Source: Saccharicrinis sp050296935 (GTDB lineage: Bacteria; Bacteroidota; Bacteroidia; Bacteroidales; Marinilabiliaceae). From it: a stretch of DNA of 35,174 nt. Positions within the stretch are counted from its first letter, which is position 1; each line of letters begins with the position of its first letter. Under the pieces are notes generated by a model. The model was given only the letters and a program-made list of their open reading frames with translations. It was not told the origin of the DNA and did not search any database. Where the stretch lies: contig JBNKRV010000327.1 of the NCBI GenBank assembly GCA_050296935.1, positions 1 through 35,174 of the forward strand. Direction: 5' to 3'. Made by a program: the position numbers and the translations under genes. Positions 22,918 through 31,955 of the stretch are shown here, one piece after another.

Positions 22918-24873
22918 ATGAATTATAGAAATTTATTACCCAATGAAATACTTCAACTCGAAAAACAAAATTGCAGGGCAGTAGATGGGTGGGAACAGGT
23001 ATTTGTTTGTGATAAATTTGCTACTACTAACATATTATCGGTTACTTTCTCAGGCATAAATCACCTGGGTCTTTTTTCTGACCGACTAGAAACAGTAAAT
23101 GATTATTCAGGAATATACAACAGCCATATCCATAACTGTACGATAAAAAACCAAACATACATTAAAAACATTGGTTCAATACTTTCAAATTATACCATTG
23201 AGGATGGTGCAATAATTGTGAATACGGATCAACTTATGGTTACGGGCGAAACATCTTTTGGGAATGGAGATCCGGTTTCTCCAATAAACGAAGCTGGAGG
23301 CCGGGAAGTTTATATTTACAATCATTTATCTGTTCATACCGCATATTTGATGGCCTTTTATAAGGACAATAATAAACTTCAGTCAGGTTTAAAAAAAATT
23401 GTCGCTGATTACACAAAAGGTATTACATCCAACAAAGGAATTATTGGACATGCTTCTCAGATAATCAACTGTGGAAACCTCATAAATATTAAAACAGGAC
23501 CTTTTGCAACATTAGAAGGTGTTACACATTTAAAAAACGGAACCGTGAATAGTTCCGAAGAGGCTCCATCCTATGTTGGTTTTGATGTTAATTGTGAGAA
23601 TTTCATTTTTGATACCTCATCAACTATTGGTGATGGAGCTTATTTACGCCATTGTTTTGTTGGTCAGGGATGTGAAATATCAAATCACTATACTGCCGAA
23701 AACTCTTTGTTTTTTTCAAATAGTCAATGCCTTCAGGGTGAAGCCTGTAGTATTTTTGCAGGACCATACACCGTCACTCATCATAAATCCACTTTATTGA
23801 TTGCCGGACATTACTCATTTTTTAATGCAGGAAGTGGAACAAACCAAAGCAACCACATGTATAAATTGGGTCCTGTTCATCAAGGAATTGCTGAACGCGG
23901 CTGCAAAACCGGTAGTGATTCGTATATACTTTGGCCTGCAAAAATAGGTGCATTTACAATGATTCTGGGACGCCATTATGGAAATCCGGATATATCAGAA
24001 CTCCCCTTTTCGTATTTAATTGAAGATAGTGGTAAAAGTATATTAATGCCTGCTCAAAACCTTTTTAATGTAGGTATCAAACGAGATGTAGAAAAATGGC
24101 CGAAAAGGGACAACAGAAAAGGAAAGAATTTACATGATTATATAATCAGTGAGGCTCTAAATCCATTTACAATAAACAAAACCATCAAAGCCATTGAGGT
24201 TTTAAAATCGCTGCAGGAAAAAGCATCTCCCAATGGGAAATACTTAATGTATAAAAACACCCAAATTTCATTAACCTCAATAAATCGCGGGATTAAACTA
24301 TACGAACAAGCTTTAGTCAAATATATAGGCGACGAATTGACTTCCTTATTAAAACAAACGAGATTTGATAAGGTGAAATATCCTGAATTTAATTTGAGTC
24401 AAATAGATGAATGGATAGACTTAGGTGGGCTGATATTAAAAAAGAAAAACATTAATGATCTAATCAATAAACTGGAAATAAACGAGATCAATAGTGAAAC
24501 AATAAACAGGTGCTATAAAACCGAATATGAAGATTATGCCTTAAACAAAAAAGAGCATGTATTTCAGGTTTTTAAATCCTATTTTAAAATAGACATTAAT
24601 AAATGCGATAGCAACGACTTAAAATTATTTATCGAAAACTGGATTACTAATAACGATAAAATATTTTCATCAATAAGTATGGATGCCAGAAAAGAATTTA
24701 ATAATAAATGTAAGATTGGCTTTGGTGTTGATGGAGATGAAACCAGTAGAGAGCATGATTTTGAATCTGTGAGGGGGACTATAGAAAGTAATTCATTTTT
24801 AATATCATTAAAAAGCGAATTGGAAAATCTGAATCAGTTAGGTAAAGATACAATTGAATCTTTATCCAATTAA
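22918..24873 (+). CDS. DUF4954 family protein (left-handed beta-helix)
   Basis: A 651-residue protein that I place in the DUF4954 family by its N-terminus MNYRNLLPNEILQLEKQNC and central region. From about 60 to 420 it shows short repeated turns with small and aliphatic residues, such as TIGDGAYLRHCFVGQGCEIS and SLFFSNSQCLQGEACSIFAG, as in left-handed beta-helix acyltransferases or GlmU-type hexapeptide proteins. Conserved blocks include TVTHHKSTLLIAGHYSFFNA, GTNQSNHMYKLGPVHQG and ILWPAKIGAFTMILGRHYGN. The C-terminal 220 residues are helical. Activity is unknown; sugar-nucleotide or acyl transfer is possible from the fold. I chose the ATG at 22918; the frame is open 11 codons upstream to a TTG. 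glmS follows after 65 bases. Confidence 0.8.
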   Translation: MNYRNLLPNEILQLEKQNCRAVDGWEQVFVCDKFATTNILSVTFSGINHLGLFSDRLETVNDYSGIYNSHIHNCTIKNQTYIKNIGSILSNYTIEDGAIIVNTDQLMVTGETSFGNGDPVSPINEAGGREVYIYNHLSVHTAYLMAFYKDNNKLQSGLKKIVADYTKGITSNKGIIGHASQIINCGNLINIKTGPFATLEGVTHLKNGTVNSSEEAPSYVGFDVNCENFIFDTSSTIGDGAYLRHCFVGQGCEISNHYTAENSLFFSNSQCLQGEACSIFAGPYTVTHHKSTLLIAGHYSFFNAGSGTNQSNHMYKLGPVHQGIAERGCKTGSDSYILWPAKIGAFTMILGRHYGNPDISELPFSYLIEDSGKSILMPAQNLFNVGIKRDVEKWPKRDNRKGKNLHDYIISEALNPFTINKTIKAIEVLKSLQEKASPNGKYLMYKNTQISLTSINRGIKLYEQALVKYIGDELTSLLKQTRFDKVKYPEFNLSQIDEWIDLGGLILKKKNINDLINKLEINEINSETINRCYKTEYEDYALNKKEHVFQVFKSYFKIDINKCDSNDLKLFIENWITNNDKIFSSISMDARKEFNNKCKIGFGVDGDETSREHDFESVRGTIESNSFLISLKSELENLNQLGKDTIESLSN

Positions 24874-24938
24874 TTTATACGTATAACATCTATTTGCATT
24901 GTCATACTAATTAAAAACAACCTAAATAATAATAACAT

Positions 24939-26774
24939 ATGTGTGGAATAGTAGCCTACGTAGGTGACAAACTCGCCTATCCAATATTAATTAAAGGATT
25001 GCAGCGATTAGAATATAGAGGATACGACTCTGCCGGGGTAGCTTTAATTAACTCTGGTACTCATACTTACAAAAAGATGGGTAAAGTGAAGGATCTTGAT
25101 TCCTTTGCGGCAGAACATGACATTACCGGAAATATCGGTATTGGACATACTCGCTGGGCAACACATGGAGAACCAAACGACTCTAATGCGCACCCTCACA
25201 CTTCTATGAAAGGTAAATTCACATTAGTTCATAACGGCATCATTGAAAATTATTCTCATCTAAAGAAACAACTTATAAACCGTGGTTATGAATTTAAAAG
25301 TGAAACAGATACTGAAGTTCTTGTCAATTTTATTGAGAGCATTTATTTAGAACAAAAAGTTGATGCTGAAATTGCAGTACGTTTAGCTTTATCCAAAGTA
25401 ATCGGAGCCTATGGTTTGGTAATTTCATGTGATGATGAACGTGATAAGTTAATAGCCGCAAGAAAAGGTAGTCCTCTGGTTATTGGTGTTGGCGAAAAAG
25501 AATACTTTTTAGCATCTGATGCTTCACCGATCATCGAATATACTGATCAGGTTATTTATATGAATGATGAGGATGTGGCTATTCTAACAAAAGAGGATCT
25601 TATTCTTAAGAATATACAAAACGACTCTCAGAAACCTAAAATTCAGAAGGTTGAATTAAGTATCGATGAAATTGACAAAGGAGATTACGAGCATTATATG
25701 CTGAAAGAGATACATGAGCAACCCAATTCAATTTCAGATACATTCAGAGGACGAATATCCATTGACAAAACCAAGATATTTTTAGGTGGAATAATTGATG
25801 TAATGCCAAAACTGACAAGTGCCAAGCGAATTATTATTGTTGCCTGTGGAACTTCATGGCATGCAGGTATGGTTGGTGAGTACTTATTTGAAGAGTATGC
25901 CCGCGTTCCTGTTGAAGTTGAATATGCTTCGGAGTTCAGGTACAGAAATCCGGTAATTAATTCAGACGATGTTTTGATTGCCATTTCTCAAAGTGGTGAA
26001 ACTGCAGATACTCTTGCTGCCATTAAAATGGCTAAAGAAAAAGGTGCCACAATACTTGGAATATGTAATGTGGTTGGATCTTCCATTCCAAGAGAAACGC
26101 ATGCTGGTGTATATACGCATGCAGGCCCTGAAATTGGAGTAGCTTCAACAAAAGCATTTACTTCACAAGTAACTGTGCTTACCATGATGGCCTTTATGAT
26201 TGGAAGAAAGAGAGGTACTTTATATGATGATTTATACAAAAAGTTGATTCACGAACTCACCCTGGTTCCTGAAAAGATCAATATCATATTAAAATCTGAA
26301 AACTATATAAAAGGGATTGCTGAGCTATATAAAGATGCCACTAATGCACTTTACTTAGGTCGCGGAGAATTATTCCCTGTTGCTTTGGAAGGCGCATTAA
26401 AACTCAAAGAGATTTCCTATATTCATGCTGAAGGTTACCCTGCGGCTGAAATGAAACATGGCCCCATTGCACTTATTGATGAAAACATGCCTGTTTTTGT
26501 AATGGCAACTAAGGATAAATCTTATGAAAAAATCGTAAGCAACATTCAGGAAGTGAAAGCCAGAAATGGTAAAGTTATTGCCATTGTAACAGAAGGTGAT
26601 GAAACCATAAAAAAGATGGCTGATCACGTAATTGAAGTACCGGACTGCCATGAGTCTATAGCTCCATTATTAACAGTAGTTCCTCTTCAGATTATTTCTT
26701 ATTACATTGCAGTTTCCCGAAATTGCGACGTAGATCAACCAAGAAATCTGGCAAAATCGGTTACAGTTGAATAA
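24939..26774 (+). CDS. glmS: Glucosamine-6-phosphate synthase
   Basis: Glutamine:fructose-6-phosphate aminotransferase, the first step to UDP-GlcNAc for peptidoglycan and LPS. The 611-residue protein has the N-terminal glutaminase domain starting MCGIVAYVG, where Cys2 becomes the catalytic N-terminal cysteine; RLEYRGYDSAGVA, HTRWATHGEPN and the HNGIIENY block follow. Two SIS domains carry ACGTSWHAG, SQSGETADTLAAI, GPEIGVASTKAFTSQ and the ELFPVALEGALKLKEISYIHAEGY stretch. It ends with LAKSVTVE, the usual C-terminus. Only 65 bases separate it from the DUF4954 gene, too few for a glmS ribozyme. It ends in a strong terminator at 26825-26866. Confidence 0.97.
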   Translation: MCGIVAYVGDKLAYPILIKGLQRLEYRGYDSAGVALINSGTHTYKKMGKVKDLDSFAAEHDITGNIGIGHTRWATHGEPNDSNAHPHTSMKGKFTLVHNGIIENYSHLKKQLINRGYEFKSETDTEVLVNFIESIYLEQKVDAEIAVRLALSKVIGAYGLVISCDDERDKLIAARKGSPLVIGVGEKEYFLASDASPIIEYTDQVIYMNDEDVAILTKEDLILKNIQNDSQKPKIQKVELSIDEIDKGDYEHYMLKEIHEQPNSISDTFRGRISIDKTKIFLGGIIDVMPKLTSAKRIIIVACGTSWHAGMVGEYLFEEYARVPVEVEYASEFRYRNPVINSDDVLIAISQSGETADTLAAIKMAKEKGATILGICNVVGSSIPRETHAGVYTHAGPEIGVASTKAFTSQVTVLTMMAFMIGRKRGTLYDDLYKKLIHELTLVPEKINIILKSENYIKGIAELYKDATNALYLGRGELFPVALEGALKLKEISYIHAEGYPAAEMKHGPIALIDENMPVFVMATKDKSYEKIVSNIQEVKARNGKVIAIVTEGDETIKKMADHVIEVPDCHESIAPLLTVVPLQIISYYIAVSRNCDVDQPRNLAKSVTVE

Positions 26775-26824
26775 ATCATAGCTAAAATAAGCACATACAC
26801 CTTTGTGTTTTGCATTAACATACT

Positions 26825-26866
26825 AAACGGGTCTGTACAAAAATATTAATTGTAGAGACCCGTTTT
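26825..26866 (+). terminator. glmS terminator
   Basis: AAACGGGTCT (26825-26834) pairs with AGACCCGTTT (26856-26865); after one G-G mismatch TACAA/TTGTA continue the stem around a 9-base loop. A short T-run and ctattt follow. Well placed about 50 bases after the glmS stop. Confidence 0.85.
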
Positions 26867-26966
26867 CTATTTAATAGCATTATTTAAACCTAACTCAATT
26901 ATTAATAACCATTTTAAAGTTTATTGGTTTTGATTACAATAGAATTGTGTAATTAAGGGCATCATA

Positions 26967-26988
26967 ATAATATCATCCATGATGTTAT
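26967..26988. repeat. 22-base imperfect palindrome
   Basis: ATAATATCATC followed by CATGATGTTAT; nine of eleven pairs match about the centre at 26977/26978. No promoter or gene adjoins it directly, so a role as an operator or processing site is speculative. Confidence 0.35.
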
Positions 26989-27097
26989 CATATTGAATCC
27001 TCAATCCAGACAATCCAATATTAAAGATGATTCTCTCAATAATTTAGGATCACGAAATATTGGTAAAAAACGACAATATGATCTTTGATAGCAGCCA

Positions 27098-27128
27098 TAA
27101 AAAAAGCCGAACATGACATTCAGCTTTA
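27098..27128 (-). terminator. glyS terminator
   Basis: On the minus strand a stem AAAGC-x-GAA pairing with TTC-x-GCTTT (one internal mismatch, loop of about 7) is followed by a run of seven T. It lies about 25 bases after the glyS stop. Confidence 0.75.
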
Positions 27129-27154
27129 ATATAATTTTATGATGAAAATGTTCC

Positions 27155-28708
27155 TTACACAAGCTCTTTAAATACGTTTTTCATGCTTACTTTTTCATTT
27201 AGGATAGACTCAAGATTTTCAATACTAATTCGCTCCTGTTCCATCGTATCTCTATATCTGATAGTTACAGTATTATCTTCAATGGTTTGATGATCCACTG
27301 TAATACAGAATGGAGTACCAATGGCATCCTGACGACGATAACGTTTTCCAATTGAGTCTTTTTCATCATATTGAAGATTGTAGTCATACTTCAATGTATT
27401 TACAATTTCTCTGGCCTTTTCCGGTAAGCCATCTTTTTTTACCAAAGGCATTACAGCCATTTTTACTGGCGCTAAAACGGCTGGCAACTTCAACATAACA
27501 CGGGTTTCTTTTTTACCCTTGGAATCCACAACTTCCTCTTCAGTATAAGCACCTGCCATCATACTTAAAAACATTCTGTCAACACCTATAGAAGTTTCAA
27601 CAACATAAGGCACATAGCTTTTCCCTAATTCAGGATCAAAATATTGAAGTTTCTTACCAGAATACTCCTGATGCTGCGATAAATCAAAATCAGTTCTGGA
27701 GTGAATACCTTCCACTTCTTTAAAGCCGAATGGCATACGATATTCAATATCGGTAGCTGCATTTGCATAATGTGCTAATTTTTCATGATCATGAAAGCGA
27801 TAGCTTTCATCTCCCATACCTAAAGACTTATGCCATTTCATTCGGAATTCTTTCCAGTATTCGAACCACTTCATTTCCTCACCCGGGCGAACAAAAAACT
27901 GCATTTCCATTTGCTCAAACTCACGCATTCTGAAAATAAACTGACGAGCTACAATTTCATTTCTAAAGGCTTTACCAATCTGAGCAATCCCAAATGGAAT
28001 TTTCATCCTTCCGGTTTTTTGCACATTTAAAAAGTTAACAAAAATACCTTGCGCAGTTTCCGGGCGAAGATATATTTTACTTGCTCCATCTGCAGTAGAC
28101 CCCATCTCGGTTCCAAACATTAAATTAAACTGGCGAACATCGGTCCAGTTTTTGGTACCTGAAATAGGACAAACAACTTCATAATCGATAATGATTTGTT
28201 TTAAATCTTCAAGATTATTATCATTTAATGCTTTGGCAAACCTGGCATGAACAGTATCTATTTTTTCCTGATTATCTAAAACCCGGGGATTGGTAGCTTT
28301 AAACTGTTCCTCATCGAATGAATCGCCAAAGCGCTTTTTTGCCTTCGCAACTTCTTTTTCAATTTTAACCTCAAACTTTTGTATCAGATCCTCAATCAAC
28401 ACATCAGCACGGTATCTTTTTTTACTATCCTTATTATCAATCAATGGATCATTAAAAGCATCCACATGGCCAGAAGCTTTCCAGGTTGTTGGGTGCATAA
28501 AAATGGCAGAATCCAGTCCTACAACATTCTCATTTAACTTGACCATGGAATCATACCAATACTTTTTAATATTGTTTTTTAATTCAACACCAAGTTGTCC
28601 GTAATCATAAACAGCACCCAGCCCATCATAAATTTCACTTGATTGAAATACAAACCCATACTCTTTACAATGGGCTACCAACTTTTTAAAAACATCTTCC
28701 TGAGCCAT
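27155..28708 (-). CDS. glyS: Glycyl-tRNA synthetase (dimeric type)
   Basis: Class II synthetase that charges tRNA-Gly. The 517-residue single-chain protein is the alpha-2 homodimer type, not the alpha2-beta2 GlyQ/GlyS type. Visible landmarks are VFQSSEIYDGLGAVYDYG near 19-36, the tract YLRPETAQGIFVNF, motif 2 GKAFRNEI followed by FRMREFEQMEMQFF, and motif 3 with SIGVDRMF. The C-terminal anticodon-binding domain starts near APVKMAVMPL. Length is normal. It is flanked by its own terminator and a 340-base gap to the divergent nadB. Confidence 0.96.
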   Translation of the reverse strand: MAQEDVFKKLVAHCKEYGFVFQSSEIYDGLGAVYDYGQLGVELKNNIKKYWYDSMVKLNENVVGLDSAIFMHPTTWKASGHVDAFNDPLIDNKDSKKRYRADVLIEDLIQKFEVKIEKEVAKAKKRFGDSFDEEQFKATNPRVLDNQEKIDTVHARFAKALNDNNLEDLKQIIIDYEVVCPISGTKNWTDVRQFNLMFGTEMGSTADGASKIYLRPETAQGIFVNFLNVQKTGRMKIPFGIAQIGKAFRNEIVARQFIFRMREFEQMEMQFFVRPGEEMKWFEYWKEFRMKWHKSLGMGDESYRFHDHEKLAHYANAATDIEYRMPFGFKEVEGIHSRTDFDLSQHQEYSGKKLQYFDPELGKSYVPYVVETSIGVDRMFLSMMAGAYTEEEVVDSKGKKETRVMLKLPAVLAPVKMAVMPLVKKDGLPEKAREIVNTLKYDYNLQYDEKDSIGKRYRRQDAIGTPFCITVDHQTIEDNTVTIRYRDTMEQERISIENLESILNEKVSMKNVFKELV

Positions 28709-29048
28709 ATATATTTTATATAATTTGATAAAACATTAGTGAAACCGATTCGCTCCTCACTAATTATTTTAATTTATTGTTATTTATTCCGGTAATAATG
28801 CAACGTATTTTTAAATCGTAAACATTTGAATTCAGGTGCATTACTTATTTCAGAATGCAAAAATAATCCAAAATTCCTTTTTTCCGAATTTATTATGCTG
28901 TAAGGATTCAATTGTTTTTTTATGACAAAATATTTTACATCGTTGAAACACACCCATTATGCAATCTTTACAAGATTACACCAATTGCGTATGCTGAAAT
29001 AATTATATTTGTACCTTCAGTTAAGTTAACAGCTATTGAATAGTTAAA
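28709..29048. other. glyS / nadB divergent intergenic region
   Basis: About 340 bases, AT-rich. It contains the nadB -7 element at 29004-29011 and, for the minus strand, a TATTTTTG (complement of 28858-28865) about 150 bases ahead of glyS with no good -33. I see no tRNA, riboswitch or T-box-like structure. Confidence 0.55.
29004..29011 (+). promoter_or_regulatory. nadB -7 element
   Basis: TATATTTG is a perfect TAnnTTTG, 37 bases before the nadB ATG. The -33 position has no TTTG at the usual spacing; a TTG lies 16 bases upstream. This could mean a weak or activator-dependent promoter. Confidence 0.5.
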
Positions 29049-30623
29049 ATGAGGAAAAAAGTCGACTTTTTAGTTATTGGTTCGGGTATTGCAGGTTTAA
29101 GTTTCGCTCTTAAAGTTGCTGATTTTGGTAAAGTATTGGTCATCAGTAAAACAAAGCTTAATGAAACCAATACTGCATATGCACAAGGAGGAATAGCATC
29201 TGTAACCTATAAACCGGATAACTATGAAAAGCATATTAATGACACGATGATAGCCGGTGATTACTTATCAAATCCTGATGCAGTGAAAATGGTTATTGAA
29301 AATGGACCTGAGCAAATTAAGCAGTTAATTAACTGGGGTACTGACTTTGATAAAACAGATAGCGGGAAGTACGACCTTCATCGCGAGGGTGGACATAGCG
29401 AATACAGAATACTTCATCATCTGGATAATACAGGATCTGAGATTCAAAGAGCGATTATTACCAAAGCACAAAATCATCCGAATATTGAACTGGCAGAAAA
29501 TTACTATGCTGTTGATATTATTACCCAACACCATCTGGGTGAAATTACCTATCGATGGCGCTCTGATGTAGAATGTTATGGTGCCTATGTATTAAATGAA
29601 AAAACAAAAAAAGTAGATACAATCCTGGCTAAAGTTACCATGATGGCTACAGGTGGTATTGGAAATATTTATCAAACAACAACCAACCCAACCATTGCAA
29701 CCGGAGATGGCATTGCAATGGTATACAGGGCAAAAGGTATTATTGAAAATATGGAGTTTGTTCAATTCCACCCTACATCGCTATACAATCCAAACGAACG
29801 ACCTTCTTTTTTAATTACCGAGGCCATGCGTGGATATGGAGCTTTGCTCCGAAGAAGAGATGGTCTATTATTTATGAATAAATATGATAAACGAGGTTGT
29901 CTGGCTCCGCGTGACATTGTTGCCCGTGCTATTGATAATGAAATGAAGAACACAGGAGATGATTTTGTATATCTGGATGTAACCCATAAAGACCCCGAAG
30001 AGACTCAAAAGCATTTTCCGACTATTTACCATAAATGTTTAGAATTAGGAATTGATATTACCAAAGATTTAATTCCTGTTGTTCCGGCAGCTCATTATGT
30101 TTGTGGCGGAATAAAAGTAGATTTAAAGGGGAAAAGTTCAATTATTAACTTATTTGCAGCAGGCGAATGTTCCTCAACAGGACTTCACGGAGCTAACAGA
30201 CTAGCTTCAAACTCATTGCTAGAGGCTCTGGTATATGCTGATGTGGCTGCAAAAGAAGCAATAGCATCCATAAACTCCATTAAATACAATACGAAAATAC
30301 CAAGCTGGAACGACGAAGGAACCTCTCATAACGAAGAAATGGTATTGATTACTCAAACCAATAAAGAGGTAGAGCAAATCATGAGTAATTACGTAGGCAT
30401 TGTTCGCTCAAACTTAAGATTAAAAAGAGCACTTGACAGACTTGAATTAATTTATCGGGAAACAGAAAATCTTTTCGATGATTCAATTGTAACTAAAGAG
30501 CTTTGTGAATTACGTAATAAAATTAATGTAGGCTATCTGATTATACGAATGGCTATGAAAAGAAAAGAAAGTAAGGGCCTTCACTACACACTTGATCAGC
30601 ATAAATTAAGAACCAAATTATAA
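29049..30623 (+). CDS. nadB: L-aspartate oxidase
   Basis: FAD enzyme that oxidises L-aspartate to iminoaspartate, the first step of de novo NAD synthesis. In the 524-residue protein the dinucleotide-binding motif is VIGSGIAGLSFALK near residues 8-21. NTAYAQGGIASV, DLHREGGHSEYRILH and the EFVQFHPTSLY block place it in the succinate dehydrogenase/fumarate reductase flavoprotein family. ITEAMRGYGALLRR, APRDIVARAID and PAAHYVCGGIKVDLKG with the ANRLASNSLLEALVYA tail fit NadB. The C-terminal helical domain ends in KGLHYTLDQ. nadA and nadC are not in the window. The next gene starts 51 bases downstream. Confidence 0.96.
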   Translation: MRKKVDFLVIGSGIAGLSFALKVADFGKVLVISKTKLNETNTAYAQGGIASVTYKPDNYEKHINDTMIAGDYLSNPDAVKMVIENGPEQIKQLINWGTDFDKTDSGKYDLHREGGHSEYRILHHLDNTGSEIQRAIITKAQNHPNIELAENYYAVDIITQHHLGEITYRWRSDVECYGAYVLNEKTKKVDTILAKVTMMATGGIGNIYQTTTNPTIATGDGIAMVYRAKGIIENMEFVQFHPTSLYNPNERPSFLITEAMRGYGALLRRRDGLLFMNKYDKRGCLAPRDIVARAIDNEMKNTGDDFVYLDVTHKDPEETQKHFPTIYHKCLELGIDITKDLIPVVPAAHYVCGGIKVDLKGKSSIINLFAAGECSSTGLHGANRLASNSLLEALVYADVAAKEAIASINSIKYNTKIPSWNDEGTSHNEEMVLITQTNKEVEQIMSNYVGIVRSNLRLKRALDRLELIYRETENLFDDSIVTKELCELRNKINVGYLIIRMAMKRKESKGLHYTLDQHKLRTKL

Positions 30624-30674
30624 ATTACAAAGAGAACTATTTTATATTAATTTGAAAAACCAAAGGTACTTAAA

Positions 30675-31955
30675 TTGAAAGTTGTAATCGTAAACAAATC
30701 AGTTGAAGGAGGAGGAGCAGCAGTTGCTGCATTAAGACTTTTTAATGCACTAAAAAGTAATGGAACTGACGTTCATATGCTGGTTCAGAATGGCACTTCC
30801 AATGAAGCTAATATACATTCACTAAGTGTAAACCGAAATGCTCGCAGAAAAGCCTTTCAACGATTTATTAATGAGCGATTGTACTTTTTACCTTTTGAAA
30901 AAAATAAAAATGTTCGATTTACATTCTCACCTGCAGTTAGCGGCATTGACATCAGTGAACATCCAATAATTCAGGAAGCAGATGTTATTCACCTGCATTG
31001 GATTAATCATGGGTTTTTATCATTAAGTAATCTTAAACAACTTTTCGCTTTAAAAAAACCTATCGTTTGGACCATGCACGATATGTGGCCATTTACAGGA
31101 GGTTGCCATTATGCAGGTGTATGCTCTAATTACATTGACCATTGCGGGAATTGTGTATTTTTAAGATGGTCGCACCCAAATGACTTGTCAGCGCGGATAC
31201 ATAAACGAAAATTAAAGATCTGGGATAAGGCTCAAATCCATGCTGTATCATGTAGTCAGTGGTTAGGATCATTAGCACAGCATAGTTCTTTACTAAGGAA
31301 GCACAACATCTCATCAATCCCAAACCCAATTAATACAGCAGTTTTCAAACCCAAGGATAAAACAGAAAGCAGAAAATCACTAGGCCTGCCACTTGATAAA
31401 AAACTTTTATTATTTGGGGCGGCTAATATTGCAGATCCAAGAAAAGGTTCCAGGTTTTTAAAAGAAGCAGTACAGCATCTAAACCTTAAACACCCTGAAC
31501 TAAAAGACGAAATTGAACTGGTGATATTTGGAAAAAGCAGAAGTAAATGCAGAAATGAATATCCTTACAAAGCGCATTACCTAAGCTTTATTTCAAGTAC
31601 AGAACAAATGGTTGATTTGTATAATGCTGCTGATGCATCCATTTTGCCTTCATTACAGGATAACCTGCCCAATACTGTTATGGAGGCACTGTCATGTGGT
31701 ACTCCGTCTGTCTGTTTCAGTGTTGGTGGTGTGCCCGAAATGATTCAACATCAGAAAACCGGTTATTTGGCAATGATGGAAAACAGTATTGAACTGGCAG
31801 AGGGCATTCACTACGTATTATATAATGAAAACCGCAATAACTTAGGGGAAAATGCACGTAAGTTTGTGCTTGAAAATTACTCACATCAGGTAATCTCTGA
31901 AAAATATACGAAAGTGTACGAAAGCGCCATTGCAAACTTTAAGGCTAATGAGTAA
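30675..31955 (+). CDS. Glycosyltransferase family 4
   Basis: A 426-residue GT-B glycosyltransferase, probably for surface polysaccharide or LPS; the sugar donor cannot be read from sequence. The N-terminal domain starts MKVVIVNKSVEGGGAAVAAL, with the glycine-rich acceptor loop, and includes DVIHLHWINHGFLS and WTMHDMWPFTGGCHYA. The C-terminal donor-binding domain has LLFGAANIADPRKGS and ADASILPSLQDNLPNTVMEA followed by CGTPSVCFSVGGVPEMI, the E-x7-E region of GT4. The start is a TTG at 30675: it gives the family N-terminus, and no ATG or GTG lies close upstream in frame. It overlaps the next glycosyltransferase by 8 bases. Confidence 0.88.
   Translation: MKVVIVNKSVEGGGAAVAALRLFNALKSNGTDVHMLVQNGTSNEANIHSLSVNRNARRKAFQRFINERLYFLPFEKNKNVRFTFSPAVSGIDISEHPIIQEADVIHLHWINHGFLSLSNLKQLFALKKPIVWTMHDMWPFTGGCHYAGVCSNYIDHCGNCVFLRWSHPNDLSARIHKRKLKIWDKAQIHAVSCSQWLGSLAQHSSLLRKHNISSIPNPINTAVFKPKDKTESRKSLGLPLDKKLLLFGAANIADPRKGSRFLKEAVQHLNLKHPELKDEIELVIFGKSRSKCRNEYPYKAHYLSFISSTEQMVDLYNAADASILPSLQDNLPNTVMEALSCGTPSVCFSVGGVPEMIQHQKTGYLAMMENSIELAEGIHYVLYNENRNNLGENARKFVLENYSHQVISEKYTKVYESAIANFKANE

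Larger units (their letters stand above)
26775..27154. other. glmS / glyS convergent intergenic region
   Basis: About 380 bases between convergent genes. It contains the glmS terminator (26825-26866), a 22-base imperfect palindrome (26967-26988) and the glyS terminator (27098-27128). No gene was recognised. The space between the two terminators, about 230 bases, is unexplained apart from the palindrome. Confidence 0.6.

Noticed and set aside
24874..24938. Possible glmS ribozyme upstream of glmS
   Set aside because: Only 65 bases lie between the genes, too short for the ribozyme, and no matching core is visible.
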